Assembly (NCBI GenBank): GCA_013214025.1
Contig: JABSRN010000150.1
Location: 1 to 33,971, forward strand
Direction: 5' to 3'
DNA from: Polyangiaceae bacterium
GTDB taxonomy: Bacteria > Myxococcota_A > Polyangia > Polyangiales > Polyangiaceae
DNA: 33,971 nucleotides
In this document: piece after piece, positions 8,104-17,741 of the stretch
Layout: each line of letters begins with the position of its first letter
How positions within the stretch are numbered: position 1 is the stretch's first letter
Notes under the pieces: generated by a model
Told to the model about the DNA's origin: nothing
The model's input: only the letters and a program-made list of their open reading frames with translations
The model's database searches: none
Program-made: the position numbers and the translations under genes

Positions 8104-10044
8104 GTGGGCGCGTTGACTGATCTCGAAAATCTCGCTGGCGAACTGAGCCAGGATGGTCGATTTTCCAAGTTCGGGCTGACCCGACCCGATCCGGACATCA
8201 TCCGACTTCAGGAAGAGGGTCGTTCCGTGCTCGTCCTGCTGGGTGCGGCGATGGACACCAATCGTCGATTGCTGAAACCCTACAGTCGGAGTCTGGCGGA
8301 CTTTCAGGCGCGCATCATCATGCTGGGCGCCCCCACCAGCGTCGACGTCGCCCGCGCTATGGAGCTGGGTGTGGGCGCGCTTCTCCGGACGGACGCCAGC
8401 ACCGACGAGCTCATCGTGAGCGTGCGGCAGGCCTTCGATTTTTTGGCCGTGAAGGGACGCAGCAAAGTGCGCGCCCAAACGGTCACGCGGTACCGCTACG
8501 AGCTCGACGAAATGATCGAGATTGCCCGAGCGCTAACTACCGAGCACGACATCGAGCGCTTGCTGGATCTGATCCTTCAAAAGAGCCGGCACATCACCGG
8601 AGCTGACGCCGGCAGCATGTACATCGTCGAAGATTCGGACGAGGACGGCGAAAAAAATCGGCTGCGCTTCAAGCTCAGCCAAAACGACTCTATCGGGTTT
8701 GACTCGGCCGAGTTCACGATGCCGCTCAATCAGAAGAGCATGGCGGGCTACGCCGCTTGTGAGAAAGAGACCGTCAATATCGACGATGTCTACAACCTGC
8801 CCTCTGGCAGCCCTTATGGCTTCGATCGCTCCTTCGACGAGCGCATGAAGTACCGCACCAAGAGCGTATTGTGTTTTCCGCTGGTGTCGAGCCAGGGCGA
8901 CGTGATGGGGGTGTTGCAGCTCATCAACAAAAAGCTCACGCCCCAGGTGAAGCTGACGGAGCCCGGAGACTTCGAGCGGAACGTCGTGCCCTTCGACGAC
9001 GGCAGTGAACGCCTGCTTGCCACGCTCGGTGCGCAGGCAGGCATCGCCCTAGAGAACGCCATCCTTTACGATGAGATTCGCAAAATATTCGAAGGATTTG
9101 TGCGCGCCTCTGTGGACGCCATCGAGGCACGGGATCCCACCACGAGCGGCCACTCCCGACGCGTCGCGGAGCTCACCCTAGGCCTGGCCAACGCCGTCGA
9201 ACGCGAAGACAGCGGCGAGTTCAAGGAGCTCAGCTGGAAACGCGGCGACCTGCGCGAGATCGAATACGCCTCCCTGCTCCACGACTTCGGCAAAATTGGC
9301 GTTCGTGAGCACATCTTAGTCAAGGCCAAAAAGCTGTTCCCAGAGAATTTGTCGGCCATTCGCCAGCGATTTGATTTCGTGCTGCGAACCATCGAGGCCG
9401 AGACCCTCCAGCGGAAATTGGAGGTCATTGAGAGTGGCGGCACCCGAGATCAACTCGAGAGCCTCGACCGCGAAATGCACGAGCGCCGTGCAGAAATCGA
9501 AACCACCTGGGCCACCATCGAACACGCCAACGAACCTACTGTGCTAGCCGAAGGTGATTTTCAGCGTATCGAGGAGCTCGGACGCAGCAGTTACCGCTCC
9601 TTGACAGGCGAGTCCCTACCGTTGCTCACCGCCAAAGAAGTCACGTCACTGGAAATCAAGCGAGGCTCGCTCACACCGGAGGAGTTCGCCGAGATCCGCT
9701 CCCACGTCGAGCACACCTATCGTTTTTTGTCCGCCATACCTTGGGGCAAGAGCTTCTCCAATGTGGCGGCCATCGCGGGTGCCCACCATGAGCGCCTCAG
9801 CGGCGACGGCTACCCGAACCAACTGCCCGCAGAGAAAATTCCGATTCAAAGCCGTATGATGAGCGTCAGCGATATTTTCGACGCGCTCACGGCGAGTGAC
9901 CGACCCTACAAACGCGCGATGCCCGTACCCAGGGCCCTCGACATCCTCGGCTACGAAGTCAAAGACGGCCACTTGGACGCCGAGTTGGTGCGCATCTTCG
10001 TCGCCGCCGAGCCGTGGCTCAAAGTCACTGGCGCGCTTTATTAA
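8104..10044 (+). CDS. GAF and HD-GYP domain protein (putative c-di-GMP phosphodiesterase) with degenerate receiver
   Basis: The 646-aa protein starts at GTG 8104; the nearest in-frame stop is TAG at 8068, so the start is well bounded. Residues ~30-120 look like a receiver-type domain, but no phospho-acceptor Asp is obvious. Residues ~140-330 are a GAF domain. From ~340 an HD-GYP domain shows HSRRVAE, LLHDFGKIG (catalytic HD at 393-394) and HHERLSGDGYP (His561, His562, GYP). Between the HD and GYP halves is a ~120-residue insertion rich in charged helices, probably coiled coil. HD-GYP enzymes hydrolyse c-di-GMP to pGpG or GMP with a metal centre, and the key metal ligands appear present. It probably acts in the cytosol with activity set by a GAF-bound ligand. 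Confidence 0.92.
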   Translation: MGALTDLENLAGELSQDGRFSKFGLTRPDPDIIRLQEEGRSVLVLLGAAMDTNRRLLKPYSRSLADFQARIIMLGAPTSVDVARAMELGVGALLRTDASTDELIVSVRQAFDFLAVKGRSKVRAQTVTRYRYELDEMIEIARALTTEHDIERLLDLILQKSRHITGADAGSMYIVEDSDEDGEKNRLRFKLSQNDSIGFDSAEFTMPLNQKSMAGYAACEKETVNIDDVYNLPSGSPYGFDRSFDERMKYRTKSVLCFPLVSSQGDVMGVLQLINKKLTPQVKLTEPGDFERNVVPFDDGSERLLATLGAQAGIALENAILYDEIRKIFEGFVRASVDAIEARDPTTSGHSRRVAELTLGLANAVEREDSGEFKELSWKRGDLREIEYASLLHDFGKIGVREHILVKAKKLFPENLSAIRQRFDFVLRTIEAETLQRKLEVIESGGTRDQLESLDREMHERRAEIETTWATIEHANEPTVLAEGDFQRIEELGRSSYRSLTGESLPLLTAKEVTSLEIKRGSLTPEEFAEIRSHVEHTYRFLSAIPWGKSFSNVAAIAGAHHERLSGDGYPNQLPAEKIPIQSRMMSVSDIFDALTASDRPYKRAMPVPRALDILGYEVKDGHLDAELVRIFVAAEPWLKVTGALY

Positions 10045-10107
10045 CGCCCACCGCATCTGAAGCCCCACCGCATCCGAGCCCGCGCCGGATCCGATGCTTC
10101 GCCGCTA

Positions 10108-10120
10108 CAGGTTCAACCTG
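10108..10120. promoter_or_regulatory. 13-bp perfect palindrome upstream of enolase
   Basis: CAGGTT-C-AACCTG, a perfect inverted repeat about 190 bp before the enolase start. It lies in the 263-bp gap after the HD-GYP gene and could be a dimeric regulator operator. No known regulator motif is claimed, and a chance palindrome is possible. Confidence 0.3.
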
Positions 10121-10244
10121 CGACACTGAACCGTTGCTCCCCACCGCGCACGACGTCCCCAACGGCAGTCTGGGCGAAGGCCTGCAGCCGTACAAACAGA
10201 CACGCCGAACGAAAAGGCCTGAGGGAAACACCGGGTGGTACTAG

Positions 10245-11579
<1,335 letters not shown>

Positions 11580-11661
11580 CCCACCGCTGGAGCCAGACGG
11601 CCGGACTCGTGGGGATCGGTCCCTATTTTGTCTACCTACGGGCTGGGCTTGCCCGCCATCT

Positions 11662-11684
11662 AGGGCTATGGAGGGAGCCCTTTT
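11662..11684 (+). terminator. Putative terminator after enolase
   Basis: AGGGCT (11662-11667) pairs with AGCCCT (11676-11681) across an 8-nt loop, and the 3' arm runs into TTTT. It lies between eno and the DUF362 gene. The stem is short, so it may be leaky. Confidence 0.55.
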
Positions 11685-11726
11685 CCCAGCGTCACCCCGC
11701 GCTGGCCGGATGTTCAGGAGTCTGTT

Positions 11727-12866
11727 ATGGCGAAAGCAAAAGTCGCGGTCATCAAGGTCAAACCCGAAACCATCCTGCGAGACACAGAAAAGCTGTGCGA
11801 CCTCGCTGGCATGGCGCGATGCATGGCTCATGACTCCACCACGATCCTGAAAGACAACATCTCTTGGCACTACCCGTTCCCGGGCGCCAACACGACGCCA
11901 TGGCAACTCGAAGGCACCATCCTCGCGCTGCAGAAGTCCGGCTTCGCCGACATCAGCTGCGTCCAGAACAAGACCGTAGTGACCAACGCCTTCAAGGGCG
12001 AAGACCTGAACCACTACCTACCGCTGTTCAAAAAATACGAGATCCCCGTCCTGTACAACTTCAAGCCCGAAGACATGACCTGGGTCAACTACCGACCCAA
12101 GGCGCGCATGCACGTCTTGCACGACATCTTCCCCGAAGGCATTCAGGTGCCAGAGTACTTCTTCGGCAAGAACATCGTGCACCTGCCCACTGTCAAGTGC
12201 CACATCTACACCACCACCACCGGCGCCATGAAGAACGCCTTCGGTGGTCTGTTGAACACCAAACGGCATTACACCCATAGCTGGATCCACCGCACCCTCG
12301 TCGACTTGCTTGCCATCCAAAAAGAGATCCACAGCGGCATCTTCGCCATCATGGACGGCACCACCGCCGGCAACGGCCCGGGTCCACGCACCATGTTCCC
12401 CGTCATCAAAGACTACATGCTCGCGTCCGACGACCAGGTAGCGATCGATGCGGTTGCCGCCAAAATGATGGGCTTTGATCCCATGAGCCTCGAGTACATC
12501 AACGTGGCCCACGAGGATGGCCTGGGAGTCGGCGATACCCGGGACATCGAAATAGTCGGCGACGATATCAGCAGCGAGTCCTGGGGATTCAGCGTCGGTG
12601 ACAACGCGGCCAGCAAAGTGGGCGACATCATGTGGTTCGGCCCCATGAAACGCTTTCAGAAGCTCTTCTTCCACACCCCGTTGGTGAACATCTTTGTGGC
12701 CGGCAGCGAGGCCTATCACGACTATTACCGTTGGCCCCGCAAGGACAAGCAGGTCTTCGAAAAGTGGTGCGCCGAAACCCACTGGGGGCAGCTCTTCGAG
12801 GCCTACGCCCGTGGACAGAGCCAGGACATCATCCAGTCAAATCCGGCGCCCGTCCCCGGGCAGTGA
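11727..12866 (+). CDS. DUF362 domain-containing protein
   Basis: The 379-aa protein starts at ATG 11727, preceded by CAGGAG about 7 nt upstream. The segments VHLPTVKCHIYTTTTGAMKN, GGLLNTKRHYTHSWIHRTLV and IFAIMDGTTAGNGPGPRT, followed by ASDDQVAIDAVAAKMMG, are characteristic of DUF362 proteins. Many DUF362 proteins carry a C-terminal 4Fe-4S ferredoxin domain, but this one has no CxxCxxC clusters, so it is an iron-sulfur-free version. No signal peptide is visible, so it is probably cytosolic. Biochemical function is not established for this family. It is downstream of eno on the same strand, and the NAD kinase gene converges on it. Confidence 0.88.
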   Translation: MAKAKVAVIKVKPETILRDTEKLCDLAGMARCMAHDSTTILKDNISWHYPFPGANTTPWQLEGTILALQKSGFADISCVQNKTVVTNAFKGEDLNHYLPLFKKYEIPVLYNFKPEDMTWVNYRPKARMHVLHDIFPEGIQVPEYFFGKNIVHLPTVKCHIYTTTTGAMKNAFGGLLNTKRHYTHSWIHRTLVDLLAIQKEIHSGIFAIMDGTTAGNGPGPRTMFPVIKDYMLASDDQVAIDAVAAKMMGFDPMSLEYINVAHEDGLGVGDTRDIEIVGDDISSESWGFSVGDNAASKVGDIMWFGPMKRFQKLFFHTPLVNIFVAGSEAYHDYYRWPRKDKQVFEKWCAETHWGQLFEAYARGQSQDIIQSNPAPVPGQ

Positions 12867-12929
12867 CCAACTGGGGTCGAGGCCCCGGTAGTGGATAACA
12901 GGGCGAGAACAACAGGGCACACGCGCCGT

Positions 12930-13832
12930 TTATTTTACGGGAACGGTCCGCCGCTTCGCGTTGAGGCCCAGCACCGTGAGCGGTTCCGGGGACGTTTGCA
13001 TGGTGATGGTATCGCCCAAGCCGACCTTGGTCTGCTTGTAGGGCCCGTCCAAAAACAGTCGAGCATCTTGCATCTTGCTCTGCACCGTTAGCTTGGCGGT
13101 ATTCGGGATCTCGATACGGCTCATACGGTAGGGCTTGCCCATCACCAGATACGGCTCGCGCACAACGGCCTGAATGCGCTTGGACGAAAAGGGCATTAGC
13201 TTGCCGCCCGCCGAATGGGCGGCTCCGGTGGAGCCGGCAGCTGTAGACACCCAGATACCGCTCGACCGTTGTTCTTCGCGACTTCGGCCGCAGCGCAAAA
13301 TATAGCGCGAGGTGGCCGCCGGGATGGCGTGACAAAACAACGCCTCGTTGAGCACATGGCGCGAGATCGTCCTCCCGTTGAGCGCCACCTCCATGCGACT
13401 CAGTTTGATCTTCGCCAGCTTTCCAAGCAGGGCCGCCTCCAGCTTTTGGGTCACGTTTTCGGAGCGCGCCGCGCAAAAGAAACCGACACTGTGCTCCGGT
13501 GAGCTGTTCACGCCCAGCACCGGCACACGATTCATATGATGGGAGGCCGCCAGCAGCGTTCCGTCTCCGCCCACGGCGACCACCAGGACCGCGTCCGTGG
13601 GATCAAACGCTACCTGGGCGCCGCGTACCTGCCAAACCGTTGCCCCGGCGGTTTTTAGTACGCGGTGCACCAGCTTCAGGGTCGCAACATGATTCTGGTG
13701 CGCCTTTTTCCAGCGGGCGACGCTGATGTCCCCGCGCCGAATGAGACGACGAGCGTGGGCGTCTTCCTCGTCTTCAATGTACCTCCCGTAGGCGGTCTCC
13801 TTGGCCACCAGGACGACTTTGGGAGCGCTCAT
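12930..13832 (-). CDS. NAD(+) kinase
   Basis: ATG at 13832 gives 300 aa. GGAG lies 9 nt upstream, which favours this over an upstream in-frame start at 13856. The diagnostic motifs are GGDGT (88-92), the conserved NE of LNEALF, and GSTGAA. The enzyme phosphorylates NAD to NADP with ATP or polyphosphate in the cytosol. The stretch GVNSSPEHSVGFFC after GGDGT resembles the corresponding region of mitochondrial NADK2-type kinases more than E. coli NadK, and the first ~45 residues form an extended charged N-terminus. It is convergent with the DUF362 gene and divergent from the HEAT-repeat gene. The general activity is well supported; the subfamily is inferred from memory of the motif. Confidence 0.92.
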   Translation of the reverse strand: MSAPKVVLVAKETAYGRYIEDEEDAHARRLIRRGDISVARWKKAHQNHVATLKLVHRVLKTAGATVWQVRGAQVAFDPTDAVLVVAVGGDGTLLAASHHMNRVPVLGVNSSPEHSVGFFCAARSENVTQKLEAALLGKLAKIKLSRMEVALNGRTISRHVLNEALFCHAIPAATSRYILRCGRSREEQRSSGIWVSTAAGSTGAAHSAGGKLMPFSSKRIQAVVREPYLVMGKPYRMSRIEIPNTAKLTVQSKMQDARLFLDGPYKQTKVGLGDTITMQTSPEPLTVLGLNAKRRTVPVK

Positions 13833-13983
13833 GAGGGGCACTCCTGCAGCTGCCACAGCGGCTGACTCGAGCGAAGTTCACAGATCATGACGACGGGAGG
13901 ACGAACGGCCCCAGGGGCAGCCCCACGATAGCACCCCGCTAGGGGGACGACCACGGGCCGACTGAGCGGAATCCGCCCTAGTC

Positions 13984-14013
13984 TTGCCAGTCTGGGTGCG
14001 AGCGCGGTACAGC
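13984..14013 (+). promoter_or_regulatory. Possible sigma70-type promoter for the HEAT/propeller pair
   Basis: TTGCCA (13984) and TACAGC (14008) are separated by 18 bp, about 25 bp before the ATG at 14039, in the gap between divergent genes. The -35 is fair and the -10 is weak. Confidence 0.3.
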
Positions 14014-14038
14014 ATAAGTATCGGAGAGAACCCTCTTT

Positions 14039-14836
14039 ATGTCTTATCGAAGCCTAGTCCTTGCCACCGCCATCGCCTGCGGAGCTCTCACTCTCACGCC
14101 GCTTTCTGCCAAAGAAGCCCTCGATATAGAGGCCATGGAAAGCGCGCTGCGCTCCCAGGATCAGGAAGCGGTGCTCAAGGCACTGAAGACGATCCGAAAA
14201 TCGAAGGAGCCGAAAGCGGCCCCGCTACTCGATAGTCTGCTCAACCGCGGGGGCAGCGCTCCTGTTCTCAAGGCGGCACTCAAAGCTGCGGGCAAACTCG
14301 GCCAGCGCTCCTCGACCCACGCGGTCGGCCCCTACGCCCGTCACCGCATGCCGGAAATCCGGCGCGCCGCAGTTCAAGCTCTGATCCGAACGGGCGGCCC
14401 CGAAGCTGTTCAAATTCTTCAGCTCGCCCTGCGAAGCAACGACGGCCGGGTCCGCGGTATCGCCGCCACCGGCCTCGGCAGTTTGGCGGCCCACGAGTCC
14501 ATCGACGACTTGATGACTGCCTTCGATCACGGGGTAGCCGAAGCAGCGGCCGCCATCGGACAACTTTGTCTCCCGGAGGAGTGCGAGGACTTCGCCGAGA
14601 GGGTGGGCCAGGCGCACTTCGACGTGATGACCGGCGGCTTTGATCAAATTCTGTTTCGTCCCACCAAAGAGATGCCGGACGCTCAGAAATTGCGAATCAT
14701 CGGCCGAGTCCGCGAACTGGGTACCAGTGAGGCAGCCGCCTTTCTCGGCGACGTGCTGGAACGATGGCCTTCGGATTGGAGCAAGAAGGTGAAACAAGCC
14801 CTGCAGTCCGCAACCAAAGCCACAGGAGGTTCCTGA
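14039..14836 (+). CDS. Exported HEAT-repeat protein
   Basis: The 265-aa protein starts at ATG 14039, with GGAGAG ~11 nt upstream. Residues 1-24 are a Sec-type signal peptide (cleavage near LSA-KE). The remainder is a solenoid of paired helices: repeated units such as APVLKAALKAAGKLG, PEIRRAAVQALIRTG and GRVRGIAATGLGSLAA match the HEAT/PBS-lyase repeat pattern and suggest a periplasmic protein-binding scaffold. The stop TGA overlaps the ATG of the following gene (TGATG), indicating translational coupling and joint function with the propeller protein. No catalytic motif is seen. Specific function unknown. Confidence 0.82.
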   Translation: MSYRSLVLATAIACGALTLTPLSAKEALDIEAMESALRSQDQEAVLKALKTIRKSKEPKAAPLLDSLLNRGGSAPVLKAALKAAGKLGQRSSTHAVGPYARHRMPEIRRAAVQALIRTGGPEAVQILQLALRSNDGRVRGIAATGLGSLAAHESIDDLMTAFDHGVAEAAAAIGQLCLPEECEDFAERVGQAHFDVMTGGFDQILFRPTKEMPDAQKLRIIGRVRELGTSEAAAFLGDVLERWPSDWSKKVKQALQSATKATGGS

Positions 14837-16596
14837 TGAAGAATCTAGCCCGACGTCTCACCACCTGCGCCGCCCTCAGCTTTGCCATCGCCTGTGGGGG
14901 CAACTCAGCTTTCGGCGACAAGGCCTTCTCGCAGAATTGGCAGAACGATGGCGGTGAATCCATCGCCGCCGTCTACGAACGAGTTCAACACGCCAGCATG
15001 CCCACCGGTACGGCCATAGCCTTGGGCATAACCAAGTCCGAGCTAACCGGACTCATGCTCAATGGCAAGGGCAAGTGGAAGTACACGGGCCCCGTGGACG
15101 AGCGCCCGGTCATCACTGGCGATGTGGTCGTCACAGTCGGCGGCGGCCAACTCACCGCACTCGACGCCAAAAGCGGGCAGCCGCTCTGGAAGCTCCCGGC
15201 CCCGAAGGGGCAGCTGCTGGGCGCCGGCGACGACGGCTCCCTCACTGCGATGAGCTTCACCATGGGCGCCGGCCAGGGCAGCCAAATCCTAGTGGTCGAT
15301 CGCGGCGGTAGCATCGTGCAAAAAATGGACGTCGAACCGCGCGTCGGCACTCCCGCTCTCCTCGGCGGCGTGCTGTTCGTGCCCTGGAGTGCCCAGTACG
15401 TCACCGCCATCGATGTCGAGTCCGGCAAAGAGATCGGACGCATGCTTGTGCGCTCTCAGGTAAGCCACGCGCTGAACATTGGCGGTAGCCTGTATCTCGG
15501 CGGGCGCGGTCTGTTGCGCTTCGACCAGAGGGCATCCAAAGCCTCCGAACACTTGGGGTCTTCGGTTCTGTTGCCTGAAAGGGAACTACCCGGCAAGCCC
15601 ATGTGGCTCCACGATGGCTCGATGGCTCAGACCGAACTGGCCACCGCCAAAGACAAGATCCGACTCTACGCCCGTCCAGCCTCTACGGAATCCGGCATTT
15701 CCATTGAGGGCAACCGCTACATGGCCACCTACTTTCGAGTCGTGTTGGGCATGAGCGCGGTAGACGGCGCCGTTGCGTGGGCGAAAACGACGGAGATGGA
15801 CGTGCTCGGCGGGGACGCCGCGTCCGGCGGCTTTGTCATTTGCGACGTCGGCGGCGGTGTGCGCGTGCTCGAAGGAAAACGCGGCGGAGAAACTCTCAAG
15901 CTCAACATAGGCCACGACATTGACGCCTGTATCGTGCAAGCCGGCGATCTGCGCATCCAAGGTGGCGGCGACACTGGACCGCTGTCACAGCAAATGGAAA
16001 ACGCCATCTTGCTCGAGGCATCCCAAATGGTCACTATGCAGCGCTTCTTGCTGCGCGAACTGGCAACCCGGGAGGATCCTGAAGTCACCAAGACTTTGAT
16101 TCGACTGGCAAGCAGCCCCCGCACGCCTCCCATGCTGCGCGACGATGCCAGCGGTTTGCTCGCAGCGCGCCGGCACGGTGCAGAGCACATGTTGGCAGCG
16201 CTGGAGTCACGATATGATTACCTCGAAGGTGTCACTCGCATTCCACCGGTAGGCGCCCTCGCCGACGCACTGGCGGCTATGAAAGAGTACAAGGCCGCGT
16301 CCTTGCTTGCCGAACACCTCGGGGATCCAGCCACCCCCATCAAGGATGTCCTGCGGGCAGCCCGAGCGCTCATCAAGCTTGGCAGCTCGGAAGAGTACCC
16401 GGCGCTGCAGCTGTTCTTTTCGATACATCGCGGGACGGCCTCCGATGAAGACTCCGTCGAGGCGGTTATCGCAGCGGCCCAAGCAATGGCGAAGATCAAC
16501 CCGGCGCTCTCCGGTCCCGTATTAAAGGCGGCAGCCAAAGACTCCCAGACGGTCGCCGGCGTGAAGAACGGCATCGCCTCCCTAACGGGCGGCTGA
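14836..16596 (+). CDS. Exported PQQ-type beta-propeller protein with C-terminal helical repeats
   Basis: The start is ATG 14836, not an upstream in-frame codon, because AGGAGG sits 6 nt before it and the stop of the previous gene overlaps it; 586 aa. The N-terminus is a signal sequence, and FAIAC at its end could serve as a non-canonical lipobox. Residues ~50-390 hold PQQ/BamB-like blades (for example DVVVTVGGGQLTALDAKSGQPLWKL). Residues ~400-586 are alpha-helical HEAT-like units (ATREDPEVTKTLIRLASSP, AARALIKLGSSEEYPALQL). The architecture implies a periplasmic or outer-membrane scaffold, partner of the HEAT protein encoded just before. BamB itself is shorter and lacks the helical tail, so this is not assigned as BamB. 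Confidence 0.8.
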   Translation: MKNLARRLTTCAALSFAIACGGNSAFGDKAFSQNWQNDGGESIAAVYERVQHASMPTGTAIALGITKSELTGLMLNGKGKWKYTGPVDERPVITGDVVVTVGGGQLTALDAKSGQPLWKLPAPKGQLLGAGDDGSLTAMSFTMGAGQGSQILVVDRGGSIVQKMDVEPRVGTPALLGGVLFVPWSAQYVTAIDVESGKEIGRMLVRSQVSHALNIGGSLYLGGRGLLRFDQRASKASEHLGSSVLLPERELPGKPMWLHDGSMAQTELATAKDKIRLYARPASTESGISIEGNRYMATYFRVVLGMSAVDGAVAWAKTTEMDVLGGDAASGGFVICDVGGGVRVLEGKRGGETLKLNIGHDIDACIVQAGDLRIQGGGDTGPLSQQMENAILLEASQMVTMQRFLLRELATREDPEVTKTLIRLASSPRTPPMLRDDASGLLAARRHGAEHMLAALESRYDYLEGVTRIPPVGALADALAAMKEYKAASLLAEHLGDPATPIKDVLRAARALIKLGSSEEYPALQLFFSIHRGTASDEDSVEAVIAAAQAMAKINPALSGPVLKAAAKDSQTVAGVKNGIASLTGG

Positions 16597-16630
16597 GCCC
16601 GCTTATCGAGACCCAAGTAGCGATCGCTGC

Positions 16631-16664
16631 GTGTCCCGCCCCAGTCTGGGCGAGGGCGGGACAC
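16631..16664. terminator. Strong hairpin after the propeller gene
   Basis: A perfect 11-bp stem GTGTCCCGCCC / GGGCGGGACAC with a 12-nt loop begins 35 bp after the stop at 16596. It lacks a T-run, so it is either a hairpin-only terminator or an mRNA 3'-end stabiliser. Confidence 0.55.
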
Positions 16665-16837
16665 TCCACTCATTCGTTACGGGTGGTCTCGGCGGAGTTT
16701 CTCTCTAGACCCTCGCTCCTACGGAGCTGCGGCGCCTCGCCTTCGGCGCGTCCAGTGTACAAGCCCTGGCACGAACGCTGCGCCGCCCACCGCCTGACCT
16801 TCGGCCAGTCCGGAATACGAGCCGCCGTCGACGCAGG

Positions 16838-16873
16838 ACAATTCACCCCCCTTGGGTGAAGGGTAAATTGTCT
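16838..16873. repeat. Nested inverted repeat
   Basis: GACAATTCACCC (16838-16849) pairs with GGGTAAATTGTC (16862-16873), 11 of 12 positions. Inside it an alternative hairpin TTCACCC/GGGTGAA (16843-16849 with 16855-16861) is possible. Two mutually exclusive folds of one segment are compatible with a switch or with a small palindromic repeat element. Confidence 0.55.
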
Positions 16874-17055
16874 TGCTCGTTCGCCGACCGCTGGCGCTAC
16901 CGGAGTCATTTCTTTAGGTCCTCGGCCTGTTGGGCCTGCGGCGGGGTGAGGGCGGTCGGCTTCGCTCGTCGCTCCTGGCTCTACTGGAGTGCCCCAAGCG
17001 GCGCAGCGGACCGGATGCTGAACACCTGATCGCCCCGTTTCCCGTCCAGGGGATC

Positions 17056-17089
17056 GGCCTCCCGAGGCCCCAGCCGTACCTAGCTGGGG
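17056..17089. repeat. Two adjacent hairpins just upstream of the DUF2760 gene
   Basis: GGCCT-cccg-AGGCC (17056-17069) abuts and shares bases with CCCCAGC-N8-GCTGGGG (17068-17089), so only one can form fully at a time. The second ends 16 nt before the ATG at 17106 and would lie at the ribosome-binding region of the first gene of the Hsp70 unit, where no Shine-Dalgarno sequence is evident. Confidence 0.5.
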
Positions 17090-17105
17090 TATAAGCGCAG
17101 CCTTC

Positions 17106-17741
17106 ATGCAAGCTGCTCTCACCCTCGGACAACGAATCCCTCTGGCCTTCCGACATTTTTTTCGCGTCCTTTTCGACGGGCAGTTCGCTGCGTCCGCGGG
17201 AGCCGAATGCCGCAGCCTGCCGCCGGCCATTACTGTTGGCGATGTCACACTGACCAGCACACCCGAGACCGCTGACTCGCCCCATCCGCCATCAAGCACA
17301 CTGGGGGAATCGACGCTAATGAGCCCCAGCGGCCAGAACGAACCGCACGACAAGTCCAGCGAACGGGAGCGGGGCGCGCTGATGTTATTGAGCCTCCTCC
17401 AGCAAGACGGGCGCTTGATCGATTTTCTCCAACAAGACGTCGAAGGTCACTCGGATGGCGATCTCGCCGCAGCGGCACGAGTCGTGCACGCCGGATGCCG
17501 CAAGACGCTCAACGCGAGAACACAGATCGCGCCGTTGCTCAGCGAGCCCGAGGGAAGCCCCGTGACCGTGCCCGCCGGCTACGGCTCCCAGAGCTATAAG
17601 CTCAGTGGCAACATCAGCGGACCCGCGCCTTATTCGGGCACTCTAGAACACCCAGGGTGGCGCTCCAGCGGCCTGCAGCTGCCCATCCCGGCGCCGGACC
17701 ACGACGCCGAGATCCTAGCCCCCGCCGAGGTGCTGCTGTGA
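17106..17741 (+). CDS. DUF2760 domain-containing protein
   Basis: The 211-aa protein starts at ATG 17106. The N-terminus (LAFRHFFRVLFDGQFAA) and the C-terminal half (ALMLLSLLQQDGRLIDFLQQD, AAARVVHAGCRKTL, VTVPAGYGSQSYKLSGNI, GTLEHPGWRSSGLQLP) are the hallmarks of DUF2760. A ~50-residue low-complexity linker (Thr/Ser/Pro-rich) separates the two. There is no signal peptide, so it is cytosolic or membrane-peripheral. Genes of this family are typically found directly before Hsp70-like genes, as here: the stop overlaps the GTG of the next gene. The role is not established; a dedicated co-chaperone or adaptor for the two Hsp70-like proteins is the natural inference. Confidence 0.9.
   Translation: MQAALTLGQRIPLAFRHFFRVLFDGQFAASAGAECRSLPPAITVGDVTLTSTPETADSPHPPSSTLGESTLMSPSGQNEPHDKSSERERGALMLLSLLQQDGRLIDFLQQDVEGHSDGDLAAAARVVHAGCRKTLNARTQIAPLLSEPEGSPVTVPAGYGSQSYKLSGNISGPAPYSGTLEHPGWRSSGLQLPIPAPDHDAEILAPAEVLL

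Larger units (their letters stand above)
16597..17105. other. Structured gene-free region (509 bp) before the Hsp70 unit
   Basis: No believable coding frame, although a long minus-strand frame stays open through it and into the DUF2760 gene. It contains a series of separate inverted repeats: 16631-16664, 16685-16711 (GGTCT/AGACC), 16715-16727 (GCTCC/GGAGC), 16796-16810, 16838-16873 and 17056-17089. This is denser than in other gaps of the window and suggests a structured RNA leader, an intergenic repeat element, or regulatory DNA for the downstream chaperone unit. Confidence 0.5.

Noticed and set aside
16670-17353. A 227-codon minus-strand frame across the gene-free block and the start of DUF2760
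   Set aside because: The translation is Arg/Gly/Pro-rich without domain features, and it overlaps a well-supported gene. The open frame fits GC-rich composition.
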